This document shows positions 34,601-46,000 of a stretch of DNA of 64,000 bases, one piece after another. The DNA lies in assembly GCF_901709675.1 (NCBI RefSeq), contig NC_051089.1, positions 7,561,476 through 7,625,475 on the forward strand, given 5' to 3'. This DNA comes from Syngnathus acus (lineage: Eukaryota; Chordata; Actinopteri; Syngnathiformes; Syngnathidae). The translations under genes were made by a program, and so were the position numbers. The notes below the pieces were generated by a model, which saw nothing but the letters and a program-made list of their open reading frames with translations, did not search any database and had not been told where the DNA came from. Every line of letters starts with the position of its first letter. The first letter of the stretch is position 1.

Positions 34601-35110
34601 TTAAATGTGACACACACACGCACACACACACACACACACATTCACCCACACATGCCTATCTTGGGCAGAGTAAATGGGCGTGTAATGAATGTTTTTCTGG
34701 TGGGGAGCCAGCAGGTGGAAACATTAAGATTTAAATTGCTCTTAATTTATGATCAGCAGAAGACTCAACAGTGTCAGAGAGCCAACGGGGACAGCAATCA
34801 TGCGGATGGCAATGCCAGCTCAGCATGCCGCTACACATTCCAGGCACCTTTCAAATGGATGCTGACTTTTTGCCAAGTCCTAGTTCACATATTTTCATGA
34901 GTTTAAAAAAATGAATTAACAACAAGCTCTAAGTGACTCTGATTCCTTCGGGTATAAATGAATGTTATTCATAAAAAAATTAATTTGTCTGGGTGATCCC
35001 AAACTTTTGTAATAATCCATTATGTTAGGTGGGGAATAAAGTATGGGCCAATTCCATCAATTCACATGTGTGTGTGTCATGTCAAGAAATTCATTCTTTG
35101 GGCATGCGTG
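31601..35110. other. Gene-poor stretch between cgref1 and kcnk2
   Basis: The two genes are divergent here. The stretch holds alternating purine-pyrimidine tracts (GCGCGC/GTGTGC at 32368-32402; CACACA/CGCGCG at 33938-33990; CACGCACG at 34127-34150; CA at 34609-34640) and AT-rich unique sequence. Several short open frames exist but none shows a domain or a splice-supported extension. Possible kcnk2 regulatory DNA, but nothing specific can be shown. Confidence 0.55.
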
Positions 35111-35159
35111 TGTGTATGTTTCTCCACCCATCTCTCTCCTCCTCCTGCTCCTCCCTCTG

Positions 35160-35444
35160 TTTTATCCCATCCCTCCTTCACTCAGGGAGCGCAGTGGAGC
35201 AGCGTGCATGCCGGAGAGCAAAACAACACTTGTGTTGCAGGCACACGTGGAGCTCCTACACCACTCAGCTGCTGGCTTGGCCTCAGCGGAGGTGAGACAA
35301 AGACGAGGAGGGGGAGGAAGACGAGGAGGCCTCAGTATCACAGGGAGGAGAGACCAAGAGGAGGAACAATTCCCCTCAACGCAGTGAGGGTGTCAGATGA
35401 GGAGAAGAGGAGCGCGGAGGGCATTGGATAGGCTTCATCCAGGA
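35160..35444 (+). promoter_or_regulatory. kcnk2: kcnk2 5' UTR exon ending in the first base of the start codon
   Basis: A purine-rich segment ends at a donor (CATCCAGGA then GTGAGT) at 35444/35445. The next exon starts TGGCAGCTCC at 36552. Joining them creates ATGGCAGCTCC, giving [10 protein letters not shown], the known start of the short TREK-1 isoform. The 5' limit of the exon is not defined. An ATG at 35397 in this exon opens an overlapping out-of-frame uORF. Confidence 0.65.
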
Positions 35445-38400
35445 GTGAGTAGCAGTCATTGTAATATTTTTTTGAATTCTTCAGCTATATTTTACATAAC
35501 ATTTAAAATAGTGACATGACAGCTGCACAATACGCTCTACTTATAACGTTCAAAAATATTTTCATTTTGTTGGGTGAGAGTCTACCCCAAAACTCTACAA
35601 GCAAAATTATTTTATATTATTACAATCATAAAAATGTTAAAACGCTGTCACACTGACAGTTATTTTTCAGATAATGTTTAGTTTGTTAATACAACTTTTG
35701 CATTGTGTGTCATTAGATCAGGCAGGTGGATGTTACGTATACTTTATGGTGATTGTCTGTTTTTGCAACAAAAACAGCAGAGCAACAATAAGGTTGAGGT
35801 CTTTTTGCACTCAGTTTTATAAACCACTGTAATTATTGCAGACAAGTGAAAAAAATCGTATTCATTGTCCCTCTCGTGGTATGTGGGGGCGATCACTGAT
35901 TGCATAGCGTCAAAATGGCTTCAACTTTTTTTTTAATCCAGTACCACACATTTGTTACGTACAGTTCAATTGTGTTCAAGAAGAACAACTTTTTTTTTTT
36001 AGCAGTTTGATTTCAAACAATCATTATGTTTCAATTTTTATATCACTTACATAGAAACATATTCATGTTTTAATTTGATATATTTTGTTCAAACTGTACA
36101 TAATGTTACCGTGGCTCATAGTATTATTAAATATATTTTTGAAAGAAAATTTCTCTTTTTGCCGAACACATAAGCCTACGATGCTACTTCATTGTTTGGG
36201 GTACTTGGAGAGCTAAAAATTATTTTATGTGTATAATATTTGCAAAACACAATCATACTGCAATATGAAGCAAATCTAAATGTTGCTTTTGGTGTGCATT
36301 CACGCGTGTTTACTGTGTAGTTCTACTTGTTAAAATGTTGTCATTAAAAAAAGAGGCAAGAGAGTGATTCATGTGTTTGCTTGTGTTCCGACTGAAAGGC
36401 CATTTCAAAGCCTTGTCTGTGATTTATTTATAAAGACTTCTAAAATTAACAACTAAATGGCCGCAGTAAGTGAAGTGAGACAGTGTGGGAAAACACAATT
36501 CTAGGCAATGTTTTTTGTTTTTTTTCTTCCCCTCTTCATCCCCTTCAACAGTGGCAGCTCCAGACTTACTGGACCCCAAATCAGCCACCCACAACACCAA
36601 GCCCCGCCTCTCCTTCTCCACAAAGTCCATCACGCTGACTCCACGAGAGGAAAGCGAGGTAGGACGCGACGAAACTATCATCATGCTTTCGTTCCTTACC
36701 TTCTTTCCAACGCACGTGTTGGCTGACTGAACAGTTGAGGTATTGCAGGTGGTTGCCACGGTGATGAAAAGGAAGACTGTGACTGCCATCTTTCTTTTGA
36801 TTGTCTTCTACCTGGTGATGGGAGCGGCCGTCTTCAGGTCCCTGGAACAGCCTCATGAGAGGTAAAAACTAGTATTAAAACATGTTTGTGTTATTAAACT
36901 AAAAAACTTCTTGTTTTTTGGTCATTTTCCTATTAACTTTTTTAAAAAGAAAAATACCTCCTGCATTTAAAAAAAAAACTTACTTGGGTAAAGAGGGTCC
37001 TACAGCACTGCTATGCTTTTTTTGAGGGTCCCAAAACTTTTGAGAGGCTGGTTGTGCTGTCCAGGCGAACCTGTTTCCACAAACAAAAAGTTGGGCCGGG
37101 TGAAAATCAGTTATTTTGATAACTGACAAATACTGACACCTCCAGCTACTATAATTGGTAGAAGGAAAAGTAGTCGTAGTATTAATTGGGTCCGGAAATC
37201 CAGGAAAGTTGAAAGTTCAGGAACTAAACAAATGTAAAGATAATTGGATTTGGTGCCCCCAAGCAAACATTTATAATTGTGTCTATGCAAATGACTTGAA
37301 TGAGGTGAAAAGTTGTGACAAATACTTCTGCCATCTTTCTCCATCAGTGCTCAACGCTTAGCCATCTTGACTCAAAAGTTGGACTTTCTAGCCAAACACC
37401 CCTGTGTCAACCACAGCCAGCTGGAGGATCTGGTTAAGGTGAAATATTTACATTTGTGTAGAAAAATGCTGACAAATCTCTGTTCAAATTTGTTCTTGAA
37501 AGAAAAAAAAAAGAAAAAGAAGTAAGAAGATAATTAAAGATATACAAGACTTGTGTTGTCGCTGCAGTCGAATCAGCACCCTGGACAGCTCCCTGTTTTC
37601 TCATCCGAAGGAACCTTTGAAGCTGAACAAAATCTATGAAGAGATTCTTGTTGACCTTCAATGATTTGCATTCATGATCATTTCCAATATTAGAAATGAT
37701 TGGATAGAAATAGTAATAATTAATAAAATAAAACTACTCACCTTCTCATGACAGAGGAGTAGTTCTTAGGATAGTGAAGGAGGCTTTCTGAATTTGAGTC
37801 GTCTTCTTGCTTTACAACATTTTTGAGTCTCTTATGAGTGTAAAAATAAGTCTCATTGACCTTTAGTGTAGCTTTGGTTGAATTTTATGGATAACTTTGG
37901 TCACATGTTTCATCATATTATTCAGATCTGCCTTTCCACTGTAATGTGCTACACTGTCTAGACATTTTTTCCGGCTGTAAGTTAAAGTTCTGTCTGCCTC
38001 TTCTTTTCGCTCCAGCAAGTCGTGTCGGCCATCCGCTCGGGAGTGAACCCTGTTGGGACGCTCACCAATCCCAGCAGCCTGTGGGACCTGAGCTCTGCCT
38101 TCTTTTTTGCCGGCACTGTCATCACTACCATTGGTAGGACACACACACACACGCGCACGCACACATACGCACACACACAATCGCTACTCATAATAAAAAT
38201 AATAATTGATTGCTATTCATAATAAAAATAATGTATTGAATTTGGTTGGGGGCGGCTCGGTGGCGCACTGGGTAGCACGTCCGCCTCACAGTTAGGAGGG
38301 TGCGGGTTCGATTCCACCTCCGGCCCTCCCTGTGTGGAGTTTGCATGTTCTCCCCGGGCCCGCGTGGGTTTTCTCCGGGCACTCCGGTTTCCTCCCACAT

Positions 38401-41400
38401 CCCAAAAACATGCTTGGTAGGCCGATTGAAGACTCCAAATTGTCCCTAGGTGTGAGTGCGAGTGCAAATGGTTGTTTGTCTCTGTGTGCCCTGCGATCGG
38501 CTGGCAACCGGTTCAGGGTGTCCCCCGCCTACTGCCCGTTGACGGCTGGGATGGGCTCCAGCACTCCCGCGACCCCCGTGGGGACTGAGCGGTTCAGAAA
38601 ATGGATGGATGGATGAATTTGGTTGGAGTGCGTGTGTGTGCGCGCGCACTCCCCAAATAAGCTGTTACATAAGAGATTTAATACTGTAGGACGTTACTTT
38701 TGTCATCGATCTGACCTCTGCTTCCTACAGGTAATCATACTAGTGCACAGTGGCACTTTCATGGCCATACGTGTGTGCGTGTGCGTGTATGTGTGTCTGT
38801 CTGCATGCACACTACATTCTTTTACTCCCTGCTTTTATCCATTCTCCCTTCCCTCGACTTGCGACTTCTTTGGCGGCAGCTGATTCCAATGCAATTACGA
38901 CATTGCAAGGTCAACCAATGACTCTTTGTACTGTGGACAGTGCTCCGCTTATTGACTTGGTTCCTCCAATTTTGTGGTTAATGTTCATTTAAACTCATCA
39001 GCATTGGACCACACTTAGCACAATTGTCTCCCGCCAATTGTTTCAACTTGGAGTTAGTAGCCAATAGGACTACAATAAACCTCCCCTCCATCACAGCTTC
39101 AAGACAAAGTGTTTGGAAGCATATGTACCTTAAATAAATACTAGGGGTGTAACGATTCATCGATACACATCGATTAATCGATATAATGCTCTACGATTTA
39201 TTGGCATCGATGCTAAACGTAAACATCGATTTATATCGCCGTGTTTGACCTCGGACATTAGACGCGACTTTATTTTGAAATCCAGTTCATTGTCGCTTGC
39301 TTCCTCTTTCCGGGAGCAGTACGCGGCGTGTTGTGTTGTGAGCAGAGCAGGCACGTGAAAGGGGAGCCGACAACTACGCGGCTCCTGGGCGGGCTGGTGC
39401 TATGGCTAGTGTCCAAGAAGACGAGGAAATTCGCTCCCCTTTGGGCTTCAAGTCATTCGTTTGGAAGCACTTTGGATTCCAAAGGAAAGATGGCTCAACG
39501 GACAATTAAAATTATTGTAAATAAATAGTTCAGTAATGCACTTTAAAGTTAATGGTATTACAAAAAAAGAAAGAATATTCATTTTGCTTTACTTATATGA
39601 GAAAAAATATAGGAATTTGATAAAGTTCAGTGTTAAAATAAGCACTTTGTATACTACATTACTCTTGTAATTTCCTAAATAAAGAGTTTGCAGTACCTTG
39701 TTGATTTTGCGTATGAATTGTTATAAATCAGGATATTGTTCTATATTTTTTATTTAAAAAATAAAAATATCGATCGTGGAGCACTATATCGTGATGTATC
39801 GTGAATGAATCACAGCAGGCTTTAAGATATCGGCAAATATCGTATCGTGGTTCTTTGTATCGATATGATATCGTATCGTGACAAAGCCCGCGATTTACAC
39901 CCCTAATAAATACTCATTCCAGAAAATCACAACGTAACACTAGCAGTGTGAAGCTCAACTCCATCCCCGCATTGGTAACTACCTTGGTGGCGGTAATAGT
40001 AAAACCTAAAACCTGTTCCGAAGTCCACTCTCCGTCTTCTCTGCAGGCTTCGGGAACATCTCTCCTCACACTGAGGGCGGGAGAATCTTCTGTATCGTCT
40101 ACGCTCTGCTGGGCATCCCACTCTTCGGCTTCCTCCTGGCCGGAGTGGGCGACCAGTTGGGCACCATCTTTGGAAAGATCATCGCCAGAGTCGAGAAGAT
40201 GTTTGTGGTGAGTGAAGGTCGTACTTGCATACACCTACAGTCCGCAAAAGATCTTCTGAATAATTTACACAAAAGCACTCTTGACAGCGTGACACGCCAA
40301 GACCTTTCAGGTACAAGACAAACAACCTTGTTCATATAACTTCATGCAAATCTGGAGCAACTTTAGTGACCATTCTGTCAACCAATCAGCGTCACACAAG
40401 TGACATCCTGCGCAAAGCTCAGGTTGATGGTCTCCAATTGAGTTTTAGGCTTTATGTTACTCATTCACACACTAAAGGTTTGTGACAGGACGTGAAGTAT
40501 GGTTTTATTGGCAACCCACTCACACCAACATAAAATTATATTGAAGAACAGATAATTGCTGATTTTCTTTCCAATGACCGAGTCTGACCATAATGTCAAC
40601 CCAACTTGAGCCTCCTAATCAATTCTTTAATCAGTCAAGGGTTGGGCTGGACTCTTTAGCCCATGCCTAAATTTACGTTGTTCAGTCTGCAGTTTTGTTC
40701 TGAATGATTAAAGGATCCCGAGGGTGTCTGAGACAAATATGATGACAAAGGCTGCAGACAATAGGGACAAAATTTCATTGTGTCACCCACCTAAAAGCCT
40801 AATGGCTTTGAACACAGATGGTTTTAGACGACAGCTTTAGTGTCAGTCACAAGCGCTCTTCTCAAGGGCATTCATTGTGATGTCATATTGCGCAATGTCT
40901 GTATTTAGCTTGGAATTTTGATTTTTTTTTTTTGTTTAAAACATTTTAGAAGCGATAATCAATCAGATGATGAAACATGAGAGTTTTCTTTAATAGACAT
41001 TCAGTAATCAATGAAAGAGTCATCTTAAATGACATTATTTGTAGATGTATGTATATCATACTGCTCTAAAAACTGTACAGCGTCATACGATGAGCTGTTT
41101 CTAATGTTTTGACTCTGATAAATAAGGCAGCTCACATCAGCATATTGCTGGGTCATTTTACACTACTGCAAACAATTATTCAGACAAAAAATATGAAACT
41201 GTCAAATGAATGAATATTCTCAATCAAAACTAGCAAGTCATCTTTGTTAAAGAAATCTTTTTAATGAAGCTGTTATTTTAGATCCTAGTAGAATAATATT
41301 TATTTATTTAAAGTAGTCAAGTAAAATCTATGAAATTATAAATGGTTTCACTTTGTTGTCTTTTGTCGATGTTATGCTCAGTGGGCTGGATTAAAGAATA

Positions 41401-43078
41401 AATTGAAAGAAGTGGACCCAACTGTTGTGTCGCATGTTCTGTAAAGTTCATCCAAATTTATCAGCAGTCGCATAATGTGTGCTCACCTCATGTGTGTTTC
41501 GTGCAGCACTGGAACATCAGTCAGACGAAGATCCGAGTCATATCTACGTTGCTGTTTGTGCTCTTTGGCTGTTTACTGTTTGTGGCGCTCCCGGCAGTCA
41601 TCTTTCAACACATTGAGGGCTGGTCAGCGCTGGAGTCGCTCTACTTTGTGGTCATTACATTGACCACCATCGGGTTCGGGGACTTTGTTGCAGGTAAAAC
41701 TGTTAAGAAAAAAAAAAAGTTACTTGCCTCACGTGTGATTATGTGAATACTTCTACCTCTGCTTACAGGAGGGTCGGAAATCGAGTACTTGGACTACTAC
41801 AAACCGGTCGTGTGGTTCTGGATTCTGGTCGGACTTGCCTACTTTGCTGCCATCCTCAGCATGATTGGAGACTGGTTAAGAGTCATTTCCAGGAGGACCA
41901 AAGAAGAGGTTTAGTTATTATTAGATTACATTATCCTTATATTCAACACAGTATTATACATGCTATGGATGGATGGATGGATGGATGGATGGATGGATGG
42001 ATGGATGGATGGATGGATGGACGGACGGGTAGATTTAGATGGCTGGATGGATATTTGACTTTACATTTTAAAAGCTCAGTTGCAGATTAAGTTTAAAAAG
42101 AGTTAAGTTTTTATGTACATTACAGTATTTTTTAGGGATTTAATTTTTTTACAGTATCTTTAACTTAAAGAGTAAATGCACTTTTTAGGACTAAAACCTC
42201 AGCCTTCGTATTTTGGGACTGTATTTTGCTGAGCATTATGGTGATACTTGTGTAAAAAGTTTGAGAACAATTTAGGAAAACAGATCTGATCCAGATTGAA
42301 GTACCACGCGTGTGACTCATCGCTTTGTCCACCACTGATGCAGAATATTATGTAACATAGCACACCCTCTTTTCAGTGTCTTATACTGTAATTGAGAAGT
42401 TGTTCATTTCCAAGTGCGGCGCCATGCCCCAGCAGACTTTTGTCACCCTCCTAACTTGGTTTCAATGATGAAATGCTTCTCTGATCCAATCGACTTTACG
42501 CAACCTACACACACTCGCAGGTTATTAGTTTGAGTCTCTCCAGAGAAAGTTTGCATAAAGCCTCATCTGAACATGCATCTTGACTCATTGCTGCTATAAA
42601 TATAACACAACTTATGCAAATGAGTGGATATTTCTCCAGAGGGGAGACAGTTTTTACACGAGGGTATCATACAATTGTGAATGAAGGTTGTCTGTCTTTT
42701 TGCTCATTATATTTCTAACTGCAACTATCTTCTCTGCAGGTTGGAGAGATTCGGGCTCACGCGGCCGAATGGACAGCCAACGTGTCAGCGGAGTTGAAGG
42801 AAACGCGCCGACGAGTGAGCGTTGAAATTTACGATAAATTCCAACGGGCCGCTTCTATTAAGCGCAAACTGTCGTCAGAGCTCGGGTTCAGCCCAGCCCC
42901 GGAATTTGCGCTCCCACGGAGGACGGTGTCAGCCAATCATAGCGAGGAACGGGAAAAGAGCGACAAAGAGGCGGGGCTACCTGGGCTGACGTCACATCTG
43001 ACCCGAAACTGCGCCCTGTTTATGAACGGTCTGGACCTGGAAAGAGGCGATACGGCCGTCATTGAACACATTAAGTGA
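35444..43078 (+). CDS. kcnk2: Two-pore-domain potassium channel TREK-1, 9 exons
   Basis: Start codon is split between 35444 and 36552. Further coding exons: 36552-36658, 36749-36861, 37348-37438, 38016-38133, 40047-40207, 41507-41693, 41769-41908, 42740-43078; 418 aa against 411 for the matching human isoform. Topology: four membrane segments and two pore loops with filters TIGFGN and TIGFGD. TREK-1 hallmarks include [18 protein letters not shown] in the cap region with a preceding His (extracellular pH sensor region), the proximal tail [17 protein letters not shown] with the gating Glu, and [13 protein letters not shown] with the regulatory Ser. The ending VIEHIK matches KCNK2; KCNK10 differs in the N-terminus and has a longer tail. 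It carries mechanosensitive, lipid- and heat-gated background K+ current in the plasma membrane. Other N-terminal isoforms may have first exons not found here. Confidence 0.94.
38250..38614 (+). mobile_element. Complete tRNA-derived SINE with target-site duplication
   Basis: Full-length copy in the kcnk2 intron between exons 5 and 6. It is flanked by the 12-bp direct repeat GAATTTGGTTGG at 38238-38249 and 38615-38626. The head has pol III box-like segments (GGTAGCACGTCCGCC region and GGTTCGATTCC near 38306). The body carries the conserved TTTGCATGTTCTCCCC / GGTTTTCTCCGGG region, and the tail is (GGAT)n. The layout is that of abundant fish SINEs related to V-SINEs. Low divergence within the promoter boxes suggests a young insertion. 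Confidence 0.92.
39142..39905 (+). mobile_element. hAT deletion derivative with 8-bp target duplication and a BED-like ORF start
   Basis: Ends TAGGGGTGTAACGATTCATC and ...CGATTTACACCCCTA form terminal inverted repeats. The exact direct repeat ATAAATAC flanks them at 39134-39141 and 39906-39913. Sub-terminal ATCGAT/ATATCG motifs recur at both ends. The 764-bp element keeps the start of a transposase-like frame at 39402-39509. It lies in the same kcnk2 intron as the SINE. Confidence 0.92.
39402..39509 (+). pseudogene. Remnant N-terminus of a BED-finger hAT transposase
   Basis: ATG at 39402 opens 35 codons ending at TAA 39507-39509. The peptide [20 protein letters not shown] and the following WKHFGF resemble the start of a BED zinc finger, which begins with an aromatic W.(H/Y)F pattern. 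The Cys-Cys-His-His ligands are missing because the element is internally deleted. Confidence 0.6.
41965..42020. repeat. GGAT tetranucleotide microsatellite in a kcnk2 intron
   Basis: About fourteen GGAT units, then GGAC variants, starting 57 bp after the donor of exon 8. It may be the tail of a lost SINE but no SINE body is recognisable next to it. Confidence 0.88.
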
Positions 43079-46000
43079 AAGGTACTTTGTAGTGGGCCAC
43101 CAAGAAAAAGATTCCCGAATTATGGTGGACATAGTTATCCTCCATACAGTTTTTTGGACAATTTGTGGGCGTCAATCAACAACAGCAACATGTACTAAAT
43201 ACCCAAGCACGAACAAATCTGAAGAGTTCCTTCATACATGATCCTTCTCGAACCATTTGGGTCTTGAGGACCCCTATAATCTTCACATCAATTCAGCAAA
43301 ACCACTAGGTATACCCCTAAATGCCAGAACCAGGGACCAGTTTGAGAACCACTGCCTTAGTTTACTTCTGAACAGCTGCTGCAAGTTTGAAAGAGAAAGA
43401 TGACCAGAAATAATTTGGAGATTACAGCTTGGTTGGTTCTTTTTTAACCCTTCAATACAATGTAACCATTTTTTTTTTCATGCTTGCTTTATTGGACTTT
43501 GGATGCGGTCACCATTTCTGATCAAAAGGTCGACTAACCTTTTGGATTCTGTTGCCAATCCCACACCTGTGAGTGATAGTCTTCAGAACTCTCAGGTGAG
43601 GAGGAAGAGAAACTGCAGGGCATGCACGTGGCAACACGGACGCTTTAATCCAATCGTCACGGTGCCTTAAAGTCATTCATTTTGCTGAAATGTCAAGCAC
43701 AAGCCTCAGAGGTTGACCTTTAAGTGCGAAGCAAAAAAACAACAAAAACAACAACCTTGTTATACTTTATTGGCTCTCTGAGCCTCACAGCTTTTCTGCT
43801 CTTCATTACAGTGAATGTGGAAAGCCTGTTAAAATAAGAGGTTCAAACTATTAATACTTTTTTTTCTTCATTTAATATATACTTGATTAGAACAGGGGCC
43901 CTCAAACTTTTCAGTTCCAGGAACACCTTACAAGTGAGATTTCTTTTTTTCTCCCCAAAAATCAACCTTCCATCCATCAGACCCATAACTGCTTGACTTG
44001 ATATTAGCAAACTCTTTTTTACAAATAACTTGGATGTTAGAAAGTGGATTTAGGCCTGGGCTCTGATATCCTAACAAGGGTGTGTTCACTTGAGAGAAAT
44101 GCTTCCTAGACTTGGAATACTTTTGGGATAGTCCTGAACATGGTACATCAAGAACTCTAAAGCATATACTAACAGATGGACGTTTTAATATGTGTGAATA
44201 TGGAAAATGAAATACATTGCCATGCGAATGTCGAAATGTACTAGATGATAATCAACTTCAAACGCTTCTACTTCAACTTTGTCACATTAGAACGACGTGC
44301 GGGAATTATGCAGTGTTTGCGTAAATCCTTTTCATTATTTTTTTTCTACTTTTGAAATGTAATTTTTAACCTCAGTTGTCGGGGGGGAAAAAAAAGCCTG
44401 AAAACATTTGACCCACAAATGTTCATACTTTGTCTTGACTTCCCTTCCACTGACTTAAATGATCCTGAGCCACTGTCCTACTACTGCTCAAAGACACAAA
44501 CAGGAGGCCTCTTCCTCCTCCACCTGCAGTTAAAAATGCACTTTGATTTTTACAGCATTAGCACGTGACGACAGGCTACAGTTTGCGGCGCTATGCAGTC
44601 CATCCCATTTTACTGCTGCACTCAAGTACGCCTCATATGTGGAAGAAACGAAAAGGCTTGTTATGTTTATGGTTGATTTTGTTTACAACTGTACCAAGGA
44701 GTATTAGGGCCCAACTAAACAATCAAAAAGTCTGAAAAAAAAGTTGGAAATTTAACTGAAAAATGTTGACGCTCATATTATGTTTTGCCTTTTTTTGTGA
44801 CTTTCTTTGCATGTAATAATATAGAGTAATTTAATTTGATTTTTTTTATCTTAATCTTCAGGCTATTCACATCAAAATTGTTATTTTCAGATTTATAAAA
44901 AGGACATGTCAAATTACATCTTTGGATTATTTACTTCACACAAACTAACGGTTTTCTTCCTTGAATACTTATTCAAGGCAGAAATATATACATAGTGTTT
45001 CTGAATTCTATTTTCCCCTAATACTCCTCTGTACACAGTGAGTTCTGACGGACTATGGTGCTAAAATATACACTCACACTTGTGCACATGGCCAAAAGTG
45101 AAAAGTGATATTTTTATTTATGTTTTATCTCTGGACCGATACATACGTACGTCAAGAAAGAATTTGAATGGCAACTCAAGTTTTATGAATGGTTAAGGAT
45201 ATTTAAAAAGTATAGTTTATTGAATTATTATTATTAGTGGGGTACTAACATGCTAGTTGGTGTCTCATTTCATTTTTTCTTAGATATCCTGCTTCTGTTG
45301 CTGTATAAAAATTAAACCAATGTTGACGTTTTTTTTCTTTTTTGCCACATGTGCCCAATATGCGTTTTAGGAATAGTTCATGAATTTTGCGCGTTTTTCT
45401 ACACTGCATGTTTTTTAAGACATATTTCTACGACTGCCACATGAATGTCTTTTAGAGTAAAAATATAATTTTTGTATAAGTAGAAAATATATTCAAGTTC
45501 ACCTCTGTCCATGTTTGCTGTGTCATCATTTATTTCAGTCATTAAACTTTATCTAACAAGATTTCATTAGTTTAATATGATTTCGTCCAGGATAGCAAGA
45601 ACACAGTCAATACTTTTCAGTTTAACAAGCAAGAGACTTTTTAAGTTATCATTGCACCAGATTTTAAACTTCACTTTGAATGAATTCAAACGAAGCTGCA
45701 GTTCATATTCCTTCCAGAGTAAGCAGTGATATTTAAATCCTTGCAAGATGACTGCATGCATCCTTTGGTCCTTCCAAAACTAGCTTTTGACAATCCCTCA
45801 GGCAGGGTAAATGATTGCAAAGATAACTACAGAAATCAAATGATGTAAAACATCCAGAGGCTTGTACTGACTTTCTTTTATGAGCCTTTTCCTATTTTAG
45901 GTTCACTAAATGCAGAGTCTGCTCTTTACTATTGCTCAAAAGAAGAAAGGAGAAAGCCTGCAGTCCAATAAGGAAGAATGGCTCAATTGCTGCATGTGTA

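Noticed and set aside
36485-36658. Start of kcnk2 at an in-frame ATG at 36485
   Set aside because: It would translate a poly-T/C acceptor tract (a run of Phe and Ser) as the N-terminus. The AG at 36550-36551 is a clear splice acceptor.
38250-38330. Possible tRNA gene
   Set aside because: Pol III box-like sequences are present, but there is no cloverleaf; this is the head of a SINE with a full body, tail and target duplication.
36552-43078. KCNK10 (TREK-2) as an alternative identity
   Set aside because: The [11 protein letters not shown] start, the first filter context TIGFGNISP and the short tail ending IEHIK match KCNK2; KCNK10 has a longer tail and TIGYGN.
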